A DNA stretch of 64,000 nt from Corynebacterium sp. P3-F1 (GTDB lineage: Bacteria; Actinomycetota; Actinomycetes; Mycobacteriales; Mycobacteriaceae), in NCBI RefSeq assembly GCF_030503635.1, contig NZ_CP129965.1, forward strand, positions 62,001 through 126,000, read 5' to 3'. Shown in pieces: positions 43,058-53,927 of this stretch. The stretch's first letter is position 1, and each line of letters starts with the position of its first letter. The notes under the pieces were generated by a model. The model saw nothing but the letters and a program-made list of their open reading frames with translations, ran no database searches and had not been told where the DNA came from. Position numbers and translations under genes: made by a program.

Positions 43058-45822
43058 AGGTAGGCATCATCGGTGCGGGCCCGCGGGGACTGTGGGCCGC
43101 GGAATCGCTCATGGAACGCGCGCGGCAACGCGGCGCCGCCATCGAGCTGACGGTGTTCAGCGACACCACGTTAGAGCGCGCGTCCGCGCCCGGAGCGTTT
43201 GCGCAAGACCTCCCGGAAGAGTGGATCCTCAATGCCCCGAAGCGCATCGTGCAGACGCAGTTGGGCAAGCTCGACGCCGCCGGTGAGCACGAGGGCCAGT
43301 TCCCGCCGCGCAGAACCGTCGGGCATCTCCTGCGGAATTCTTGGAGCGCCCTGGAACACCATCTTCCGCCGCAATGCAGTGTCGAGCACCGCTTCACCCA
43401 CGTCCGTTCGGTGCACCCGGTGGACGGCGGCGTGGACGTGGACGGCGATCTCTTCCACGAAGTGCTTCTGGCCACCGGGCACGAACACGATTGGCCCGGT
43501 TCCCTCGCCAACGCGGATCTAGGGGATCTGCGCGTGGTCGCGCCTGCGTACCCGCCGGCCAACCTCGATGCGGTGGAACCAGAGGATGTGGCACTCGTGC
43601 GCGGCGCGGCTCTGACGTTCATCGACGTGGTGCGGTACGCGAGGGCACAAACCTTCTACCCGGTGACGCGGTCTGGGCGTTTCATGGAAGTGAAGGCATA
43701 CCTCGACGATGACCGGGCCACGCTGGCCAAGCCGGTGATTCAGGCCGCCTCCCGGGCCGTTGCGACATGCGGCAGCTTGGCAGAGGTGAAAGAAATCCTG
43801 GCTGGCTGCGCCCAGGATGTACTGCGCATCGCCGGCGGTAACGGCTCCATCGACGAGATTCGGGCTGTCCTGGACGGGAAAGATTTCGCGGGGGATCCGG
43901 TGGAGGAGTTCCGGGTCTCGCTCGCCGCAGCCCAAGGCGAACGGCCGTGGACACCCGCATTGGCCGCGGCGCTCGCGTTCCGGGACACCTACGATGCCCT
44001 CATAGAACGCGCGTCGTACGGTGGCCGGGACACTCTCGGAGGCCGGGACTTCGACGCCTTCACACGGACGATGGAACGCGTCGCATTCGGTCCCCCAGCG
44101 GAGTCGGCCGCTGAGGTGCTTGCGCTCGTCGACAGCGGGCGGATCCGCACCGACGCCATGTCCCGCGGCGGCGAGGATATCCGCGCGGTGGCAGAGTCCG
44201 TCGGCGCGACGGTAGTCATCGACGCGGTACTGGCTCCGCCGGGAGTGGTGGAAGGATCCTTGGTGGCCGACCTTGTTTCCCGCGGTGTCGGTGAGCGCTA
44301 CCCGGGCACGGATGCGCTCTATGTGGGGCGTGACGGCACACTGGTGGGGCAGAGCCACATCGCCGCGGCGGGACGGATGAATGAAGGCTACACTCTCGGC
44401 CACGACACGTTGCGCCGCAGTGCGCACGATGTCGTGGAACGCTGGGCCGACCGGGTCAGCGCAGCCGCGCTGGCGGACCCTCTCCGCGTGCACGGCATGC
44501 CCCCGTTGGAGCCCGTGAGGTTCGACTGGTCCGACCGTTTGCTCTCAGATGAACATGCCTGCATCGACCTGTTGGACCGATTCGGAAGTCCCGTCAACGT
44601 GCTCAACGCTGGCCCGATGCGTGACAATATCGCGGAGCTCGTGGACGCCGGCGAGGCAGCGGGCGTGGAAACGAAAGTCTTCTACGCGAGGAAGGCGAAT
44701 AAGGCGCTTCTGTTCGCCGACACCGTGCGCGACTCAGGCAACGGCGTGGACGTTGCGAGCGAGAACGAGTTGCGGCAGGTGCTCGAACGCGGAATGCCGG
44801 GGGAACGGATTATTCTCTCCGCCGCCATCAAGCCGGATGCGCTGCTGCGCCTGGCCATCGACAACAACGTGGTTGTCTCCGCAGACAACAGGGCCGAGTA
44901 CGACCGGCTGTGCGCACTCGCTGAAGCGGCGGGTGTTCCAGCGCGCGTCGCACCGCGGTTGGCACCCGATCCGGATGCTATGCCTCCGACCCGTTTCGGT
45001 GAGCGGCTGGAGGCGTGGTCCGACCACTTGTCGGCGCGGTCGCCGCATGCGCGCATCGTCGGCGTCCACGCGCACTTGCACGGCTACGCGGCGAAAGACC
45101 GGCAGGCGGCGTTGCGCGAATGCATGGAGTTGATCGACCGGTTACGCACGGCAGGACATGCACCGGAGTTCATCGACATCGGCGGCGGCGTGCCCATGAG
45201 CTATCTCGCCCACGAAGAACAGTGGGACGCGTACCAGGAAGCCATCGGCCAGCAGCGCGCCGGGTACGCCACCCCCTTCACGTGGAAAGCTGATCCGTTG
45301 ACCAACACGTATCCGTATTGGCAGACCCCGACTCGCGGCGAATGGTTGGCAGAAGTCTTGTCCGGCGGCATCGCCGAGGGGATGCGGGAGCGCGGACTGC
45401 GGCTCCATCTCGAACCGGGGCGTTCGCTTCTCGACGGCTGCGGGGTCATCCTCACCCGTGTCGCCTTCACCAAGACCCGCTCCGACGGCCTGCCCCTTGT
45501 CGGAGTGGAGATGAACCGGACGCAGTGCAGGACCACCTCGGACGACTTCCTGATCGACCCTGTGCTGGTGAAGCGGGAGGGAAGGTCCGCGGTGGCAGGG
45601 GAACCACTCGAGGCATTTCTCGTCGGAGCGTACTGCATTGAAGACGAGGTGATCCTGCGCCGGAAGATCCGCTTTCCGGAAGGGGTCGTGCCCGGCGATA
45701 TCGTGGCCATCCCGAGTACGGCCGGCTATTTCATGCACATTCTCGAAAGTGCGTCGCACCAGATTCCGTTGGCCAAGAACGTCGTCTGGCCGAAGGGAAC
45801 TCTCGACGCGATCGACCGTTAG
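43054..45822 (+). CDS. Fusion: FAD/NAD(P)-binding oxidoreductase + PLP-dependent (Y4yA/SbnH-like) decarboxylase
   Basis: 922 aa. Residues 1 to about 485: an FAD/NAD(P)-binding domain with VGIIGAGPRGLWAAESL at the N terminus and VLLATGHEHDWPG. Residues about 487-922: a fold-type III PLP decarboxylase of the Orn/DAP/Arg class, with PLP Lys547 in FYARKANKALLF, the phosphate-binding IDIGGGVPMSY, LHLEPGRSLLDG, and catalytic Cys861 in GAYCIEDEVI. This C-terminal half resembles the Y4yA group and SbnH, which decarboxylates a diaminopropionate intermediate in staphyloferrin B synthesis. Coupled to the SbnA-like gene by ATGA. A condense-oxidise-decarboxylate pathway is inferred; product unknown. It ends tail to tail with ltbR. 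Confidence 0.82.
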   Translation: MKVGIIGAGPRGLWAAESLMERARQRGAAIELTVFSDTTLERASAPGAFAQDLPEEWILNAPKRIVQTQLGKLDAAGEHEGQFPPRRTVGHLLRNSWSALEHHLPPQCSVEHRFTHVRSVHPVDGGVDVDGDLFHEVLLATGHEHDWPGSLANADLGDLRVVAPAYPPANLDAVEPEDVALVRGAALTFIDVVRYARAQTFYPVTRSGRFMEVKAYLDDDRATLAKPVIQAASRAVATCGSLAEVKEILAGCAQDVLRIAGGNGSIDEIRAVLDGKDFAGDPVEEFRVSLAAAQGERPWTPALAAALAFRDTYDALIERASYGGRDTLGGRDFDAFTRTMERVAFGPPAESAAEVLALVDSGRIRTDAMSRGGEDIRAVAESVGATVVIDAVLAPPGVVEGSLVADLVSRGVGERYPGTDALYVGRDGTLVGQSHIAAAGRMNEGYTLGHDTLRRSAHDVVERWADRVSAAALADPLRVHGMPPLEPVRFDWSDRLLSDEHACIDLLDRFGSPVNVLNAGPMRDNIAELVDAGEAAGVETKVFYARKANKALLFADTVRDSGNGVDVASENELRQVLERGMPGERIILSAAIKPDALLRLAIDNNVVVSADNRAEYDRLCALAEAAGVPARVAPRLAPDPDAMPPTRFGERLEAWSDHLSARSPHARIVGVHAHLHGYAAKDRQAALRECMELIDRLRTAGHAPEFIDIGGGVPMSYLAHEEQWDAYQEAIGQQRAGYATPFTWKADPLTNTYPYWQTPTRGEWLAEVLSGGIAEGMRERGLRLHLEPGRSLLDGCGVILTRVAFTKTRSDGLPLVGVEMNRTQCRTTSDDFLIDPVLVKREGRSAVAGEPLEAFLVGAYCIEDEVILRRKIRFPEGVVPGDIVAIPSTAGYFMHILESASHQIPLAKNVVWPKGTLDAIDR

Positions 45823-46520
45823 ATCGCTTTGGTGAGCTTGTCGGCGGCGGCGAGCAGTTGGGAGCCCCACTTCTCAGCGGGAGAGGGCTTGAGCCGCTCG
45901 ACGGGGCCGGAAATGGATAACACTGCCAGTACTGCGCCGTTTGCTCCTTGAATAGGTGTGGAAACGCTGGCGAGTCCCACTTCGCGTTCTGCGACGGATT
46001 CGGCGATGCCGGTGGAGCGCACGGTGGCCATTTCTTCGTCGGAGAAGGGGGCGTCGACAAGCTTGTGCGCGGCGAAGATCTTCGCCGCGGAACCGCGGTC
46101 GAGCGGCAGCTGCGAGCCGACGGGCACGGTGTGCGTGAGTCCGCTCGGGGGTTCGGCGGCGGCGACGCACGTGCGGAAGGATCCGGTGAGCTCGTACAGC
46201 TGGACAGATTCATTCGTGGTGTCCACGAGGTCTGCCATGATCGGTTTCGCGGCGTCGATGATCTTCGAGGGGGCCAGCGACGCGTAACGCGCCAGGGCAG
46301 GGCCGATCGCCCAGGCACCGGTGTCGGTGCGGACGAGCACGTGGTGCACTTCTAGAGCGGTGGCGAGCCGGTGCGTTGTCGCCCGGGGAAGCCCAGTGTC
46401 GGCGCTGAGCTCGGAGAGGGTCTTTTCGCCGGACGCGACGGCGTCGATAAGCGCGATCGAGCGGTCGAGGACCTTGATTCCCGAGCTGTTCTCCGCCGGG
46501 CCTTCCACAGAATTTCCCAC
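45819..46520 (-). CDS. ltbR: IclR-type regulator of leucine (and tryptophan) biosynthesis
   Basis: 233 aa. N-terminal winged helix-turn-helix ([20 protein letters not shown] and [15 protein letters not shown]) and the C-terminal IclR effector domain ([20 protein letters not shown]). Divergent from leuCD, the position of LtbR in C. glutamicum, which represses leuB and leuCD and acts on trp genes. The GTG start at 46520 lies 7 nt after TAAGAT on the minus strand, so it too looks leaderless. Its operator should lie in 46521-46677, but I cannot single it out. Confidence 0.92.
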   Translation of the reverse strand: MGNSVEGPAENSSGIKVLDRSIALIDAVASGEKTLSELSADTGLPRATTHRLATALEVHHVLVRTDTGAWAIGPALARYASLAPSKIIDAAKPIMADLVDTTNESVQLYELTGSFRTCVAAAEPPSGLTHTVPVGSQLPLDRGSAAKIFAAHKLVDAPFSDEEMATVRSTGIAESVAEREVGLASVSTPIQGANGAVLAVLSISGPVERLKPSPAEKWGSQLLAAADKLTKAI

Positions 46521-46603
46521 GGAGTGGATCTTATCATCTCACTATATGGTCGATGGGTGCCCGTCCCAGCGCGGTGGACGGTGTGCGGAAATGGTGTCGG
46601 CTG

Positions 46604-46612
46604 TACTAAACT
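46604..46612 (+). promoter_or_regulatory. Candidate leuC -10 region
   Basis: Overlapping hexamers TACTAA (46604-46609) and TAAACT (46607-46612) are the best -10 candidates in the 157-bp ltbR-leuC gap, giving a 5' UTR of about 60 nt that ends in a strong GGAGGAGGAGAG ribosome-binding site. Confidence 0.45.
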
Positions 46613-46677
46613 GTCCCATTGAATGGAAACGTCAATCCCGCGATATGGAATCGCTGGAGCACGGAGGAGGAGAGACT

Positions 46678-48102
46678 ATGGCGCAAGATCGACCCTTGAC
46701 GCTGGCAGAGAAAGTGTGGCGCGACCACGTGATCACCGAGGGCGAAAACGGCGACCCCGACCTGATTTACATCGACTTTCAGCTCCTCCACGAGGTCACG
46801 TCCCCGCAAGCATTCGACGGTCTGCGCATGGCAGGACGGACGATCCGCCGGCCCCAGCAGCACCTGGCTACAGAAGACCACAATGTTCCGACCGTGGGCA
46901 TCAAATCCGGCAACCTGCTGGAGATTGAGGAGCTGACTTCTCGCACCCAGGTGTCCACCCTGCGGAAGAACTGCGAGGAATTCGGCGTGCGCCTGCACTC
47001 GATGGGCGATGTCAAGCAGGGCATTGTCCACACCGTGGGACCCCAGCTCGGAATCACGCAGCCGGGCATGACCATTGTCTGCGGCGACTCCCACACCTCC
47101 ACCCACGGAGCGTTCGGCTCCATCGGCATGGGAATCGGCACCTCCGAGGTGGAGCACGTCATGGCCACCCAGACGCTGCCGTTGAAGCCGTTCAAGACCA
47201 TGGCCGTGGAAGTCTCCGGCGAATTGCAACCGGGCGTGACCGCAAAGGACCTGATCCTGGCCATCATCGCCAAGATCGGCACCAACGGAGGCGCCGGCCA
47301 CATCATCGAGTACCGCGGCGAAGCCATCGAGAAGCTTTCCATGGAAGCGCGGATGACCATCTGCAACATGTCCATCGAGGGAGGTGCCCGAGCGGGCATG
47401 GTCGCTCCCGACGAGAAGACCTTCGGATACGTCAAGGGCCGCGAATTCGCCCCGAAGGGCAAAGACTGGGACGATGCCGTCGCGTACTGGAAAACGCTGC
47501 CGACCGACGAGGGCGCGGAATTCGACACTGTCGTTGAGATTGACGGTTCCGCGCTCACCCCGTTTGTCACCTGGGGAACTAACCCCGGCCAAGGCCTGCC
47601 GCTGGCGGAATCCGTTCCGGACCCAGAGTCTTTCGGCGACGACACACTCAAGGCCGCGGCCGAGAAAGCCTTGAAGTACATGGACCTCGAAGCGGGGACC
47701 CCGTTGCGCGAGATCAAGATCGACACCGTCTTCCTCGGTTCCTGCACCAACGCCCGTATTGAAGACCTGCGCGCCGCCGCCGAAGTGGTCAAGGGCAAGA
47801 AGATCCACCCCGAGACCCGCATGATGGTCGTGCCGTCTTCGGCAATGGTGAAGCAGCAAGCGGAAGAAGAGGGCTTGGACCAGATTTTCCGGGACTTCGG
47901 CGCTGATTGGCGTACGGCCGGCTGCTCCATGTGCCTGGGCATGAACCCGGATCAGTTGAAGCCGGGGGAGCGTTCCGCGTCGACGTCCAACCGCAATTTC
48001 GAGGGCCGCCAGGGACCGGGCGGGCGCACCCACCTTGTCTCGCCGCTCGTCGCCGCGGCAACTGCGATCACCGGCCACCTCTCTAGCCCGGCCGATCTCT
48101 AG
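46678..48102 (+). CDS. leuC: 3-isopropylmalate dehydratase large subunit
   Basis: 474 aa aconitase-fold protein with a [4Fe-4S] cluster; isomerises 2- to 3-isopropylmalate together with LeuD. Cluster Cys ligands are in [17 protein letters not shown] and [34 protein letters not shown] and [10 protein letters not shown] are typical. A GGAGGAGGAGAG precedes the ATG; in-frame sequence back to 46321 is antisense to ltbR and not used. leuD follows after 23 bp. Confidence 0.97.
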   Translation: MAQDRPLTLAEKVWRDHVITEGENGDPDLIYIDFQLLHEVTSPQAFDGLRMAGRTIRRPQQHLATEDHNVPTVGIKSGNLLEIEELTSRTQVSTLRKNCEEFGVRLHSMGDVKQGIVHTVGPQLGITQPGMTIVCGDSHTSTHGAFGSIGMGIGTSEVEHVMATQTLPLKPFKTMAVEVSGELQPGVTAKDLILAIIAKIGTNGGAGHIIEYRGEAIEKLSMEARMTICNMSIEGGARAGMVAPDEKTFGYVKGREFAPKGKDWDDAVAYWKTLPTDEGAEFDTVVEIDGSALTPFVTWGTNPGQGLPLAESVPDPESFGDDTLKAAAEKALKYMDLEAGTPLREIKIDTVFLGSCTNARIEDLRAAAEVVKGKKIHPETRMMVVPSSAMVKQQAEEEGLDQIFRDFGADWRTAGCSMCLGMNPDQLKPGERSASTSNRNFEGRQGPGGRTHLVSPLVAAATAITGHLSSPADL

Positions 48103-48125
48103 TACGAAAGGAAGTGCCTTAGATC

Positions 48126-48716
48126 ATGGAGAAATTCACCACACACACCGGCGTCGGCGTGCCGCTCACCCGCTCCAATGTGGACACCGACCAGATTATT
48201 CCGGCGGTCTACCTCAAGCGCGTATCGCGCACGGGCTTCGAGGACGGTCTGTTTTCCAACTGGCGCAACAATGAGCCGGATTTCGTCTTGAACCAGGACG
48301 CGTACAAGAACGGCTCGGTCCTTTTCGCCGGCCCGGACTTCGGCACCGGTTCTTCCCGCGAGCACGCCGTGTGGGCGCTGATGGACTACGGCTTCAAAGC
48401 AGTGTTCAGCCCGCGTTTCGCCGATATCTTCCGCGGAAATACGTCCAAGGCTGGCCTCCTGGCCGGCCAAATGACGGATGCTGACATTCAGCTGATCTGG
48501 AAGCAGCTCGAGCAGGAACCCGGGCTCGAAGTCACAGTGTCGCTGGAGGACCGCACTGTCACGGTCGGCGAGAACACTTACACATTCGAGATCGACGACT
48601 ACGTCCGCTGGCGGCTCATGGAGGGCCTGGACGACATCGGCCTGACGCTGCGCGACGAGGAGGCCATCGAGCGCTTCGAAGAGCAGCGTCCGGCGTACAA
48701 GCCCGCTATTTCTTAG
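48126..48716 (+). CDS. leuD: 3-isopropylmalate dehydratase small subunit
   Basis: 196 aa swivel domain partner of LeuC. Conserved motifs: [32 protein letters not shown] sequence here as [20 protein letters not shown], and [14 protein letters not shown]. The stop overlaps the end of the convergent mutT1-like gene. Confidence 0.97.
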   Translation: MEKFTTHTGVGVPLTRSNVDTDQIIPAVYLKRVSRTGFEDGLFSNWRNNEPDFVLNQDAYKNGSVLFAGPDFGTGSSREHAVWALMDYGFKAVFSPRFADIFRGNTSKAGLLAGQMTDADIQLIWKQLEQEPGLEVTVSLEDRTVTVGENTYTFEIDDYVRWRLMEGLDDIGLTLRDEEAIERFEEQRPAYKPAIS

Positions 48717-49720
48717 CGCACCGGCAGCGCCGACGGCAGGTAGTCGGCGCCGGTGAGCCTGCCGTCGTTGAAGGAGAGCACCCACACGGAGCCCTTCTTC
48801 GCCTTGATGTCCCCGTCGATGGGCAGGCGGCCGGTCGCCGACAGCCACGCGAGTATATTCGGGATGACGTCGCCCTGCGCGCAGATGACGCTGACGCCGC
48901 CTTGCTCGACGACGTCCATGAACGCTTTCTGGGCGCCGACCATGTCGGAGAGCCACGCCTCGTCGCCGAAACGCTGATCGACGTCGACGGGGAGATTCAA
49001 TTCGTCGGCAAGCGGGGCGACCGTCGTCTGGCAACGATCCGGCACCGCAGAGTAAATCCTGTCGGGGTGGAACGGCGCGAGCATCGGAACAAGCATTTCG
49101 GACTGGCGGCGGCCTTTTTTGTCCAGCGGCCGCAGATTGTCGTCTCCGGACCACTTTTCGCGGTCGTGCGCGCGGGCGTGGCGGACGTACAGGACACGCG
49201 CGGTGGTGGGAATGCCGAACCGCTTCTGCGCTTTTTGCAGAACTTGACGGTCGAGGTCGTAGGACATGATGGCCGTGGCTTCGTCGAAGGGGAGCCAGCG
49301 GATTTCGTCGACTTCCTCGTTCGCTTCGAATTCTCCGCCGACCACTTCGCCGGTCCAGTAGTAAACCACCTTCGTGGAGTCCTTCACCGGGTACACGGTC
49401 TTGCCCAGCAGTTTGCCGAGGCGGACATCGTAGCCGGTCTCTTCCTTGATCTCGCGTACTGCGGTGGCGACCAGTGACTCACCTGGGTCGACTTTGCCCT
49501 TAGCGAGCGACCAGTCGTCGTACCGGGGACGGTGAATGCACGCGACCTCGATTGTTCCGGGATCCGTCACATCACCGCGCCAAAGAACGGCACCTGCGGC
49601 AAGCGTGGTGCGCTTGAATTCCTCAGCTGGTTTAGTGGGAATTTCCTGGTGGCGGCCGGTGAGGAACATCTCTCCTTTGAGGTCTTTGTCCTCTTCGTGC
49701 ATGTGTGACTTTTTGCCCAT
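48713..49720 (-). CDS. Nudix hydrolase fused to histidine phosphatase (MutT1-like)
   Basis: 335 aa. Residues about 30-160: Nudix domain with Nudix box [20 protein letters not shown]. Residues about 170-335: histidine phosphatase domain with the RHG-type [14 protein letters not shown] and later [12 protein letters not shown]. Mycobacterial MutT1 with this arrangement degrades 8-oxo-(d)GTP and diadenosine polyphosphates. GACAAT lies 7 nt before the ATG at 49720 on the minus strand; an earlier ATG at 49729 overlaps this spacer, so I prefer 49720. Confidence 0.9.
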   Translation of the reverse strand: MGKKSHMHEEDKDLKGEMFLTGRHQEIPTKPAEEFKRTTLAAGAVLWRGDVTDPGTIEVACIHRPRYDDWSLAKGKVDPGESLVATAVREIKEETGYDVRLGKLLGKTVYPVKDSTKVVYYWTGEVVGGEFEANEEVDEIRWLPFDEATAIMSYDLDRQVLQKAQKRFGIPTTARVLYVRHARAHDREKWSGDDNLRPLDKKGRRQSEMLVPMLAPFHPDRIYSAVPDRCQTTVAPLADELNLPVDVDQRFGDEAWLSDMVGAQKAFMDVVEQGGVSVICAQGDVIPNILAWLSATGRLPIDGDIKAKKGSVWVLSFNDGRLTGADYLPSALPVR

Positions 49721-49847
49721 GTTGAACATTGTCCCGCATCTGGCGCGGGCGCGCATAACCCCGAATTCCCTGGGGAGGTGCTCTACACTGTGACGGGCAG
49801 AAATCCGCTCCGAGCGAGCGGAGAGCAATGACGAAAGGGTGGCGCGC

Positions 49848-50846
49848 ATGGTCAAGGTGGCTGTCCTTGGCGCAGGGTCGTGGGGCACGGCATTGGCGAA
49901 GGTGTTTGCTGATGCGGGAAATTCCGTGAGCTTGTGGGCGCGCCGCACGGAGCTGGCTGCTTCGATCCAGCGGACACGCGTCAACGCCGATTACCTCGAC
50001 GGCATAGTTCTGCCGGAGGCGATTGAGGCGACGGATGACGCGACCGAGGCGATCGACTCAGCTCAGATTGTCATTCCCGCTGTGCCGAGCCAGACCATGC
50101 GCGGGAACCTGGCGGACTGGGCGCCCCACATTCCGAGCGACTCGACTGTGGTGTCTATTTCCAAGGGCATCGAGTCGGGCACCTATAAACGGATGAGCGA
50201 GGTCATTGCTGAGGTCACGGGTGTTCAGCGGGAACGCATCGCTGTGTTGACCGGACCGAACCTCGCACGCGAGGTCGCGCACGAGCAGCTGGCTGCGACA
50301 GTCATCGCCTGTTCGGATCTGAACCGGGCCAAGCTCATCCAGGCGGCATGCGCTACCTCGTACATGCGCCCGTACACGAACACTGACGTGGTGGGCTGTG
50401 AAATCGGCGGAGCATGCAAGAATGTCATCGCGCTGGCGTGCGGCATGGCCGCGGGAAAGGACATGGGGGAGAACACCCAGGCCACGCTCATCACCCGGGG
50501 GCTCGCAGAAATCACCCGCCTGGGCATTGCGCTCGGAGCGGACCAGCGCACGTTCGCGGGGCTGGCGGGGCTCGGGGATCTTGTGGCCACCTGCGGTTCG
50601 AAGCTGTCCCGCAACCGGACCTTTGGTGAGCGTCTCGGTCGCGGCATGACGCTGGATCAGGCCCGGAACGCCACGAACGGGCAGGTGGCTGAAGGCGTGA
50701 TCAGCTCGCAAAGCATTCACGAGTTGGCGCTCGCCAACGGCGTGGATATGCCTTTGACTGAGGCCGTGTTCTCCGTGTGCCACCGCGATTTGCGCGTGGA
50801 CGACATGATCGCAGCGCTCATGGGGCGCTCCAAGAAATCGGAGTAG
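49848..50846 (+). CDS. gpsA: NAD(P)H-dependent glycerol-3-phosphate dehydrogenase
   Basis: 332 aa; reduces DHAP to sn-glycerol-3-phosphate for phospholipid synthesis. N-terminal [20 protein letters not shown], the phosphate motif SKGIE, catalytic Lys in [13 protein letters not shown] and Asp/Thr in [17 protein letters not shown] at 49833-49839 fits the ATG at 49848; a GTG at 49839 is in frame. It is followed by ddl after 20 bp. Confidence 0.96.
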   Translation: MVKVAVLGAGSWGTALAKVFADAGNSVSLWARRTELAASIQRTRVNADYLDGIVLPEAIEATDDATEAIDSAQIVIPAVPSQTMRGNLADWAPHIPSDSTVVSISKGIESGTYKRMSEVIAEVTGVQRERIAVLTGPNLAREVAHEQLAATVIACSDLNRAKLIQAACATSYMRPYTNTDVVGCEIGGACKNVIALACGMAAGKDMGENTQATLITRGLAEITRLGIALGADQRTFAGLAGLGDLVATCGSKLSRNRTFGERLGRGMTLDQARNATNGQVAEGVISSQSIHELALANGVDMPLTEAVFSVCHRDLRVDDMIAALMGRSKKSE

Positions 50847-50866
50847 CGGCTTGTAGTGTGGTCTCC

Positions 50867-51931
50867 ATGATCACAATCGCCGTACTCTACGGTGGGATGT
50901 CCTCCGAGCATTCCATTTCTTGCATCTCTGCCGGGGCCATTATGGCGGAGCTGCCCCAAGACAAGTACCGGATCTTTCCAGTCGGCATCACTCAAAACGG
51001 CACGTGGGTCGAGGGGACGACCGATCCTGTCGGGGATTCCCAATTGCCGAGCGTAGGCGACGGGCGCGAAGTCGCGCTGTCCGTGAATCCGGCCCGCCGA
51101 GGCGAGTTCTTCGACCCGAATACCGGTGAAGTTCTGGCGGCGGTGGATGTAGTTTTCCCTGTTCTGCACGGCACAAACGGTGAGGACGGCACGATTCAAG
51201 GGTTGCTCGACCTCGCCGGGATTCCCTACGTGGGCACAGGAGTTCTGTCCTCCGCGTGCTCCATGGACAAGGAATTCACTAAGACAGTCGCCCGCGCGGC
51301 AGGAGTTCCGGTCACGCGGGAATTCATCCTCCACGAGGATGCGGATTTCTCGGCGGTGACCGACGAGGTGCGTGAGTACCTCGGTCTTCCCGTCTTTGTT
51401 AAACCCGCCCGCGGCGGATCGTCGATCGGCATCAACAAGGTCGAGGCATGGGACAAACTCGAAGACGCCGTCCGTTTCGCTCGCCTCTACGACACGAAGG
51501 TGATCATCGAAGCCGAGCTCGTCGGCGACGAGGTCGAGATCGGAGTCATAGAACGCCCCGACGGTGAACTTGTCGCTTCTCCGCCGGCGAAACTCAGCGG
51601 CACCGCGGATTCGGAGGAAGGTTTTTACGGGTTTGAGACGAAGTACCTCGACAACGTGGTCACGGCCACAATTCCCGCGGGCTACGACGATACGGTCAAT
51701 CAGCAGCTCACGGATCTATCGCTGAAGACTTTCCGTGCACTGAGCTGCACGGGCCTGGCGCGCGTTGATTTCTTCGTCACCGCAGACGGGCCGATGCTCA
51801 ACGAGGTGAACACCATGCCGGGCTTCACCTCGATTTCGATGTTCCCGCAGGTCTTCCAGGCCGCAGGTATGTCATACGGGGAATTGCTGGAAACTCTGAT
51901 CGCTACTGCGCTGGAACGTTCTGCTGGATAG
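50867..51931 (+). CDS. ddl: D-alanine-D-alanine ligase
   Basis: 354 aa ATP-grasp ligase of peptidoglycan synthesis. VLYGGMSSEHSISCISA near residue 5, HGTNGEDGTIQGLLDLAGIP, FVKPARGGSSIGINKVE (ATP-grasp) and metal ligands in FFVTADGPMLNEVNTMPG. TAGTGT at 50854-50859 is 7 nt before the ATG, so ddl also has a leaderless promoter although it follows gpsA closely. The 3' end overlaps the convergent DUF3515 gene by 29 bp. Confidence 0.97.
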   Translation: MITIAVLYGGMSSEHSISCISAGAIMAELPQDKYRIFPVGITQNGTWVEGTTDPVGDSQLPSVGDGREVALSVNPARRGEFFDPNTGEVLAAVDVVFPVLHGTNGEDGTIQGLLDLAGIPYVGTGVLSSACSMDKEFTKTVARAAGVPVTREFILHEDADFSAVTDEVREYLGLPVFVKPARGGSSIGINKVEAWDKLEDAVRFARLYDTKVIIEAELVGDEVEIGVIERPDGELVASPPAKLSGTADSEEGFYGFETKYLDNVVTATIPAGYDDTVNQQLTDLSLKTFRALSCTGLARVDFFVTADGPMLNEVNTMPGFTSISMFPQVFQAAGMSYGELLETLIATALERSAG

Positions 51932-52889
51932 CGTTCGACACCGCAGTCAGCGCACCATCGCCGATGCCGGCCGGCAAGAAGACCGCGATCTCCGCTGCGC
52001 GTCCCGGGGCGTAGAGAACCGTGGCAGGGACAGTCCTGTCGCCGTCCGGTTCCTCAAACCAAGGGATGCCGTTGACCTGCGTGAGCTGTGCGCCGGGCGC
52101 GTAGCTCGGTGGCGGGGCGACGCCGCATTTCAGGACCACGGGATCGAAGCCGTCCGCACTCCACGCAGCGGAAGCGGCGCCGAGGCCGTCCACGCTGGAG
52201 ACGTCGATACGCGAATAAGCGTCCGTTAGTTCTTGCGGCAGGGCCGCGATGAGATCGCGGCACGCCGCGCCCGAAGCATCGTCTGCCGCGGACTCAAGAT
52301 CCGCCAGCGGTGCTTTACCCGGATTCGGCTCAGTGGCGTGGAGTGCACCGACATCGAGATCCTCGACAGGCGACGGGCGGCCATTCAGAGCAGCGTCTTC
52401 GGCGGTGACCGCCACGACGGGGGAGCGATCCACAGTGAACCAGGTGGTCAGATTCGCACCCGGCGCGGGATCGCGGACTTTCATCCACTGCGCCCTGGCA
52501 ATGGTCTCCGTCGGTGTGAGTTCCGTGAACTGCAGCGGTGCGTCAACGCCGCAGCGCAACGTCACGCGTTCGGCGGAGGAAGACTGCCAGACAGCGGCAC
52601 CGGCCGGCGCCGGGGCCGCAAGCTCGGCCCGGGAATGCCCCGCAAGCGTCTTGGGCAGCGAATCTACGAGAGCCTCGCATTCCGGGGAGTCGGCCTCGGG
52701 CGACGGTAACTCCGTCAAGGCCACCGGCTGATTGTTAAGCTGCTTGAGATACAGCTTCGACCCTATCAGCACACCGGCGACAAGCAGCAGAGCCAGTCCG
52801 AGACTGAGCAGGATCAGTGAGCGCCGCATGACGGCCCCCTGGTCGCTTCGGTCGGCGGGCGGTTCCGTGAGCGTCCTGCTGGTGGTCAT
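51903..52889 (-). CDS. DUF3515-family anchored protein
   Basis: 328 aa. One TM at about 23-45 (SLILLSLGLALLLVAGVLIG), then an extracytoplasmic region in which the DUF3515-type unit appears twice: first near SPECEALVDSLPKTLAGHSR with LRCGVDAPL, again near ACRDLIAALPQELTDAYSR with LKCGVAPPP. The same position (between ddl and thiL) is occupied by a DUF3515 protein in Mycobacterium. Function unknown. TACAAT lies 8 nt before the ATG. Confidence 0.82.
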   Translation of the reverse strand: MTTSRTLTEPPADRSDQGAVMRRSLILLSLGLALLLVAGVLIGSKLYLKQLNNQPVALTELPSPEADSPECEALVDSLPKTLAGHSRAELAAPAPAGAAVWQSSSAERVTLRCGVDAPLQFTELTPTETIARAQWMKVRDPAPGANLTTWFTVDRSPVVAVTAEDAALNGRPSPVEDLDVGALHATEPNPGKAPLADLESAADDASGAACRDLIAALPQELTDAYSRIDVSSVDGLGAASAAWSADGFDPVVLKCGVAPPPSYAPGAQLTQVNGIPWFEEPDGDRTVPATVLYAPGRAAEIAVFLPAGIGDGALTAVSNAIQQNVPAQ

Positions 52890-52946
52890 AGCGGAACATT
52901 GTATTCGGACACTGAGTAGCACTCTACGGAAAGGCCCCCATCGACC

Positions 52947-53927
52947 GTGATCCAGACTGGTTTTCCTTCAGGCGGGCCCACACTCGGTGACGTCGGCGAA
53001 AGAGCGGTAATCCAATGCATCATCGACGCCACCCCCTCCGCCGTCAACGGGGACGATGCTGCGGTCCTGCACCGGTCCTCTCCGAATTCCCGCGTTGTGG
53101 TCACGACCGACATGCTGGTGGAAGGACGCCACTTCAGGTCTGATGTGACCACGCCGCGCTTTATCGGGCGGAAGGCCATCGTGCAGAATTTCGCCGATGT
53201 CGAAGCGATGGGGGCACGCCCGGTCGCTGCCCTACTGTCGCTGTCTGCGCCGAAGGATCTTCCCGTGTCCGTTGTGGAGGAGCTCGCCAGCGGCATTGGC
53301 CAGGAAGTGGGGAAGTACGCCGCGGAGCTTGTCGGCGGCGACGTCACATCCGGGGACAGCCTGGTTATGTCGGTGACCGCTGTCGGATCGCTCGGAGGCA
53401 ATCGCCCCCCGCTGACACTGGACGGTGCCCGCGCCGGGCAGAACCTGGTGGCCCACGGCCGCATCGGTTACTCGGCTGCCGGCTTGGCCCTGCTGGAATC
53501 CGGGAGAGAGATCCCGGAAGAATTGGCTCCACTTGTTGAGGCGTACCAAGCACCGGAGATCAACCCCGGCTCCGGAGTCGTCGCGCGCTCCGCTGGTGCG
53601 AGCAGTATGACGGATAACTCAGACGGTTTATTGCACGATCTCAACCTCCTTGCAGCACGTTCAGGGGTGTGCATCGAAATTGACTCGGGCACAATCGCCC
53701 CCGATGAATGCCTTCGGCAGGCGGGGGAATTCCTCGACCATGACCCGTGGCAGTGGGTCTGCGAGGGCGGGGAAGACCACACTCTGTTGGGCACGTTGAG
53801 CGGGGATGCGCCGGTGGGGTTCCGCACGATCGGCACCGTGACCAAATTGGGCCCCGACGAGCAGCCGAGGGTTTCCATCGACGGACATGCACCGACATAC
53901 GGCGGAGGATGGGAGAGTTTCGCATGA
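52947..53927 (+). CDS. thiL: Thiamine-monophosphate kinase
   Basis: 326 aa AIR-synthase-like ATPase; phosphorylates TMP to thiamine diphosphate, the cofactor of IlvB among others. [37 protein letters not shown] (with Mg Asp), [11 protein letters not shown] and [13 protein letters not shown] are typical. The GTG start at 52947 follows GGAAAGG at 52929-52935. It overlaps ung by ATGA (53924-53927). Confidence 0.95.
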   Translation: MIQTGFPSGGPTLGDVGERAVIQCIIDATPSAVNGDDAAVLHRSSPNSRVVVTTDMLVEGRHFRSDVTTPRFIGRKAIVQNFADVEAMGARPVAALLSLSAPKDLPVSVVEELASGIGQEVGKYAAELVGGDVTSGDSLVMSVTAVGSLGGNRPPLTLDGARAGQNLVAHGRIGYSAAGLALLESGREIPEELAPLVEAYQAPEINPGSGVVARSAGASSMTDNSDGLLHDLNLLAARSGVCIEIDSGTIAPDECLRQAGEFLDHDPWQWVCEGGEDHTLLGTLSGDAPVGFRTIGTVTKLGPDEQPRVSIDGHAPTYGGGWESFA

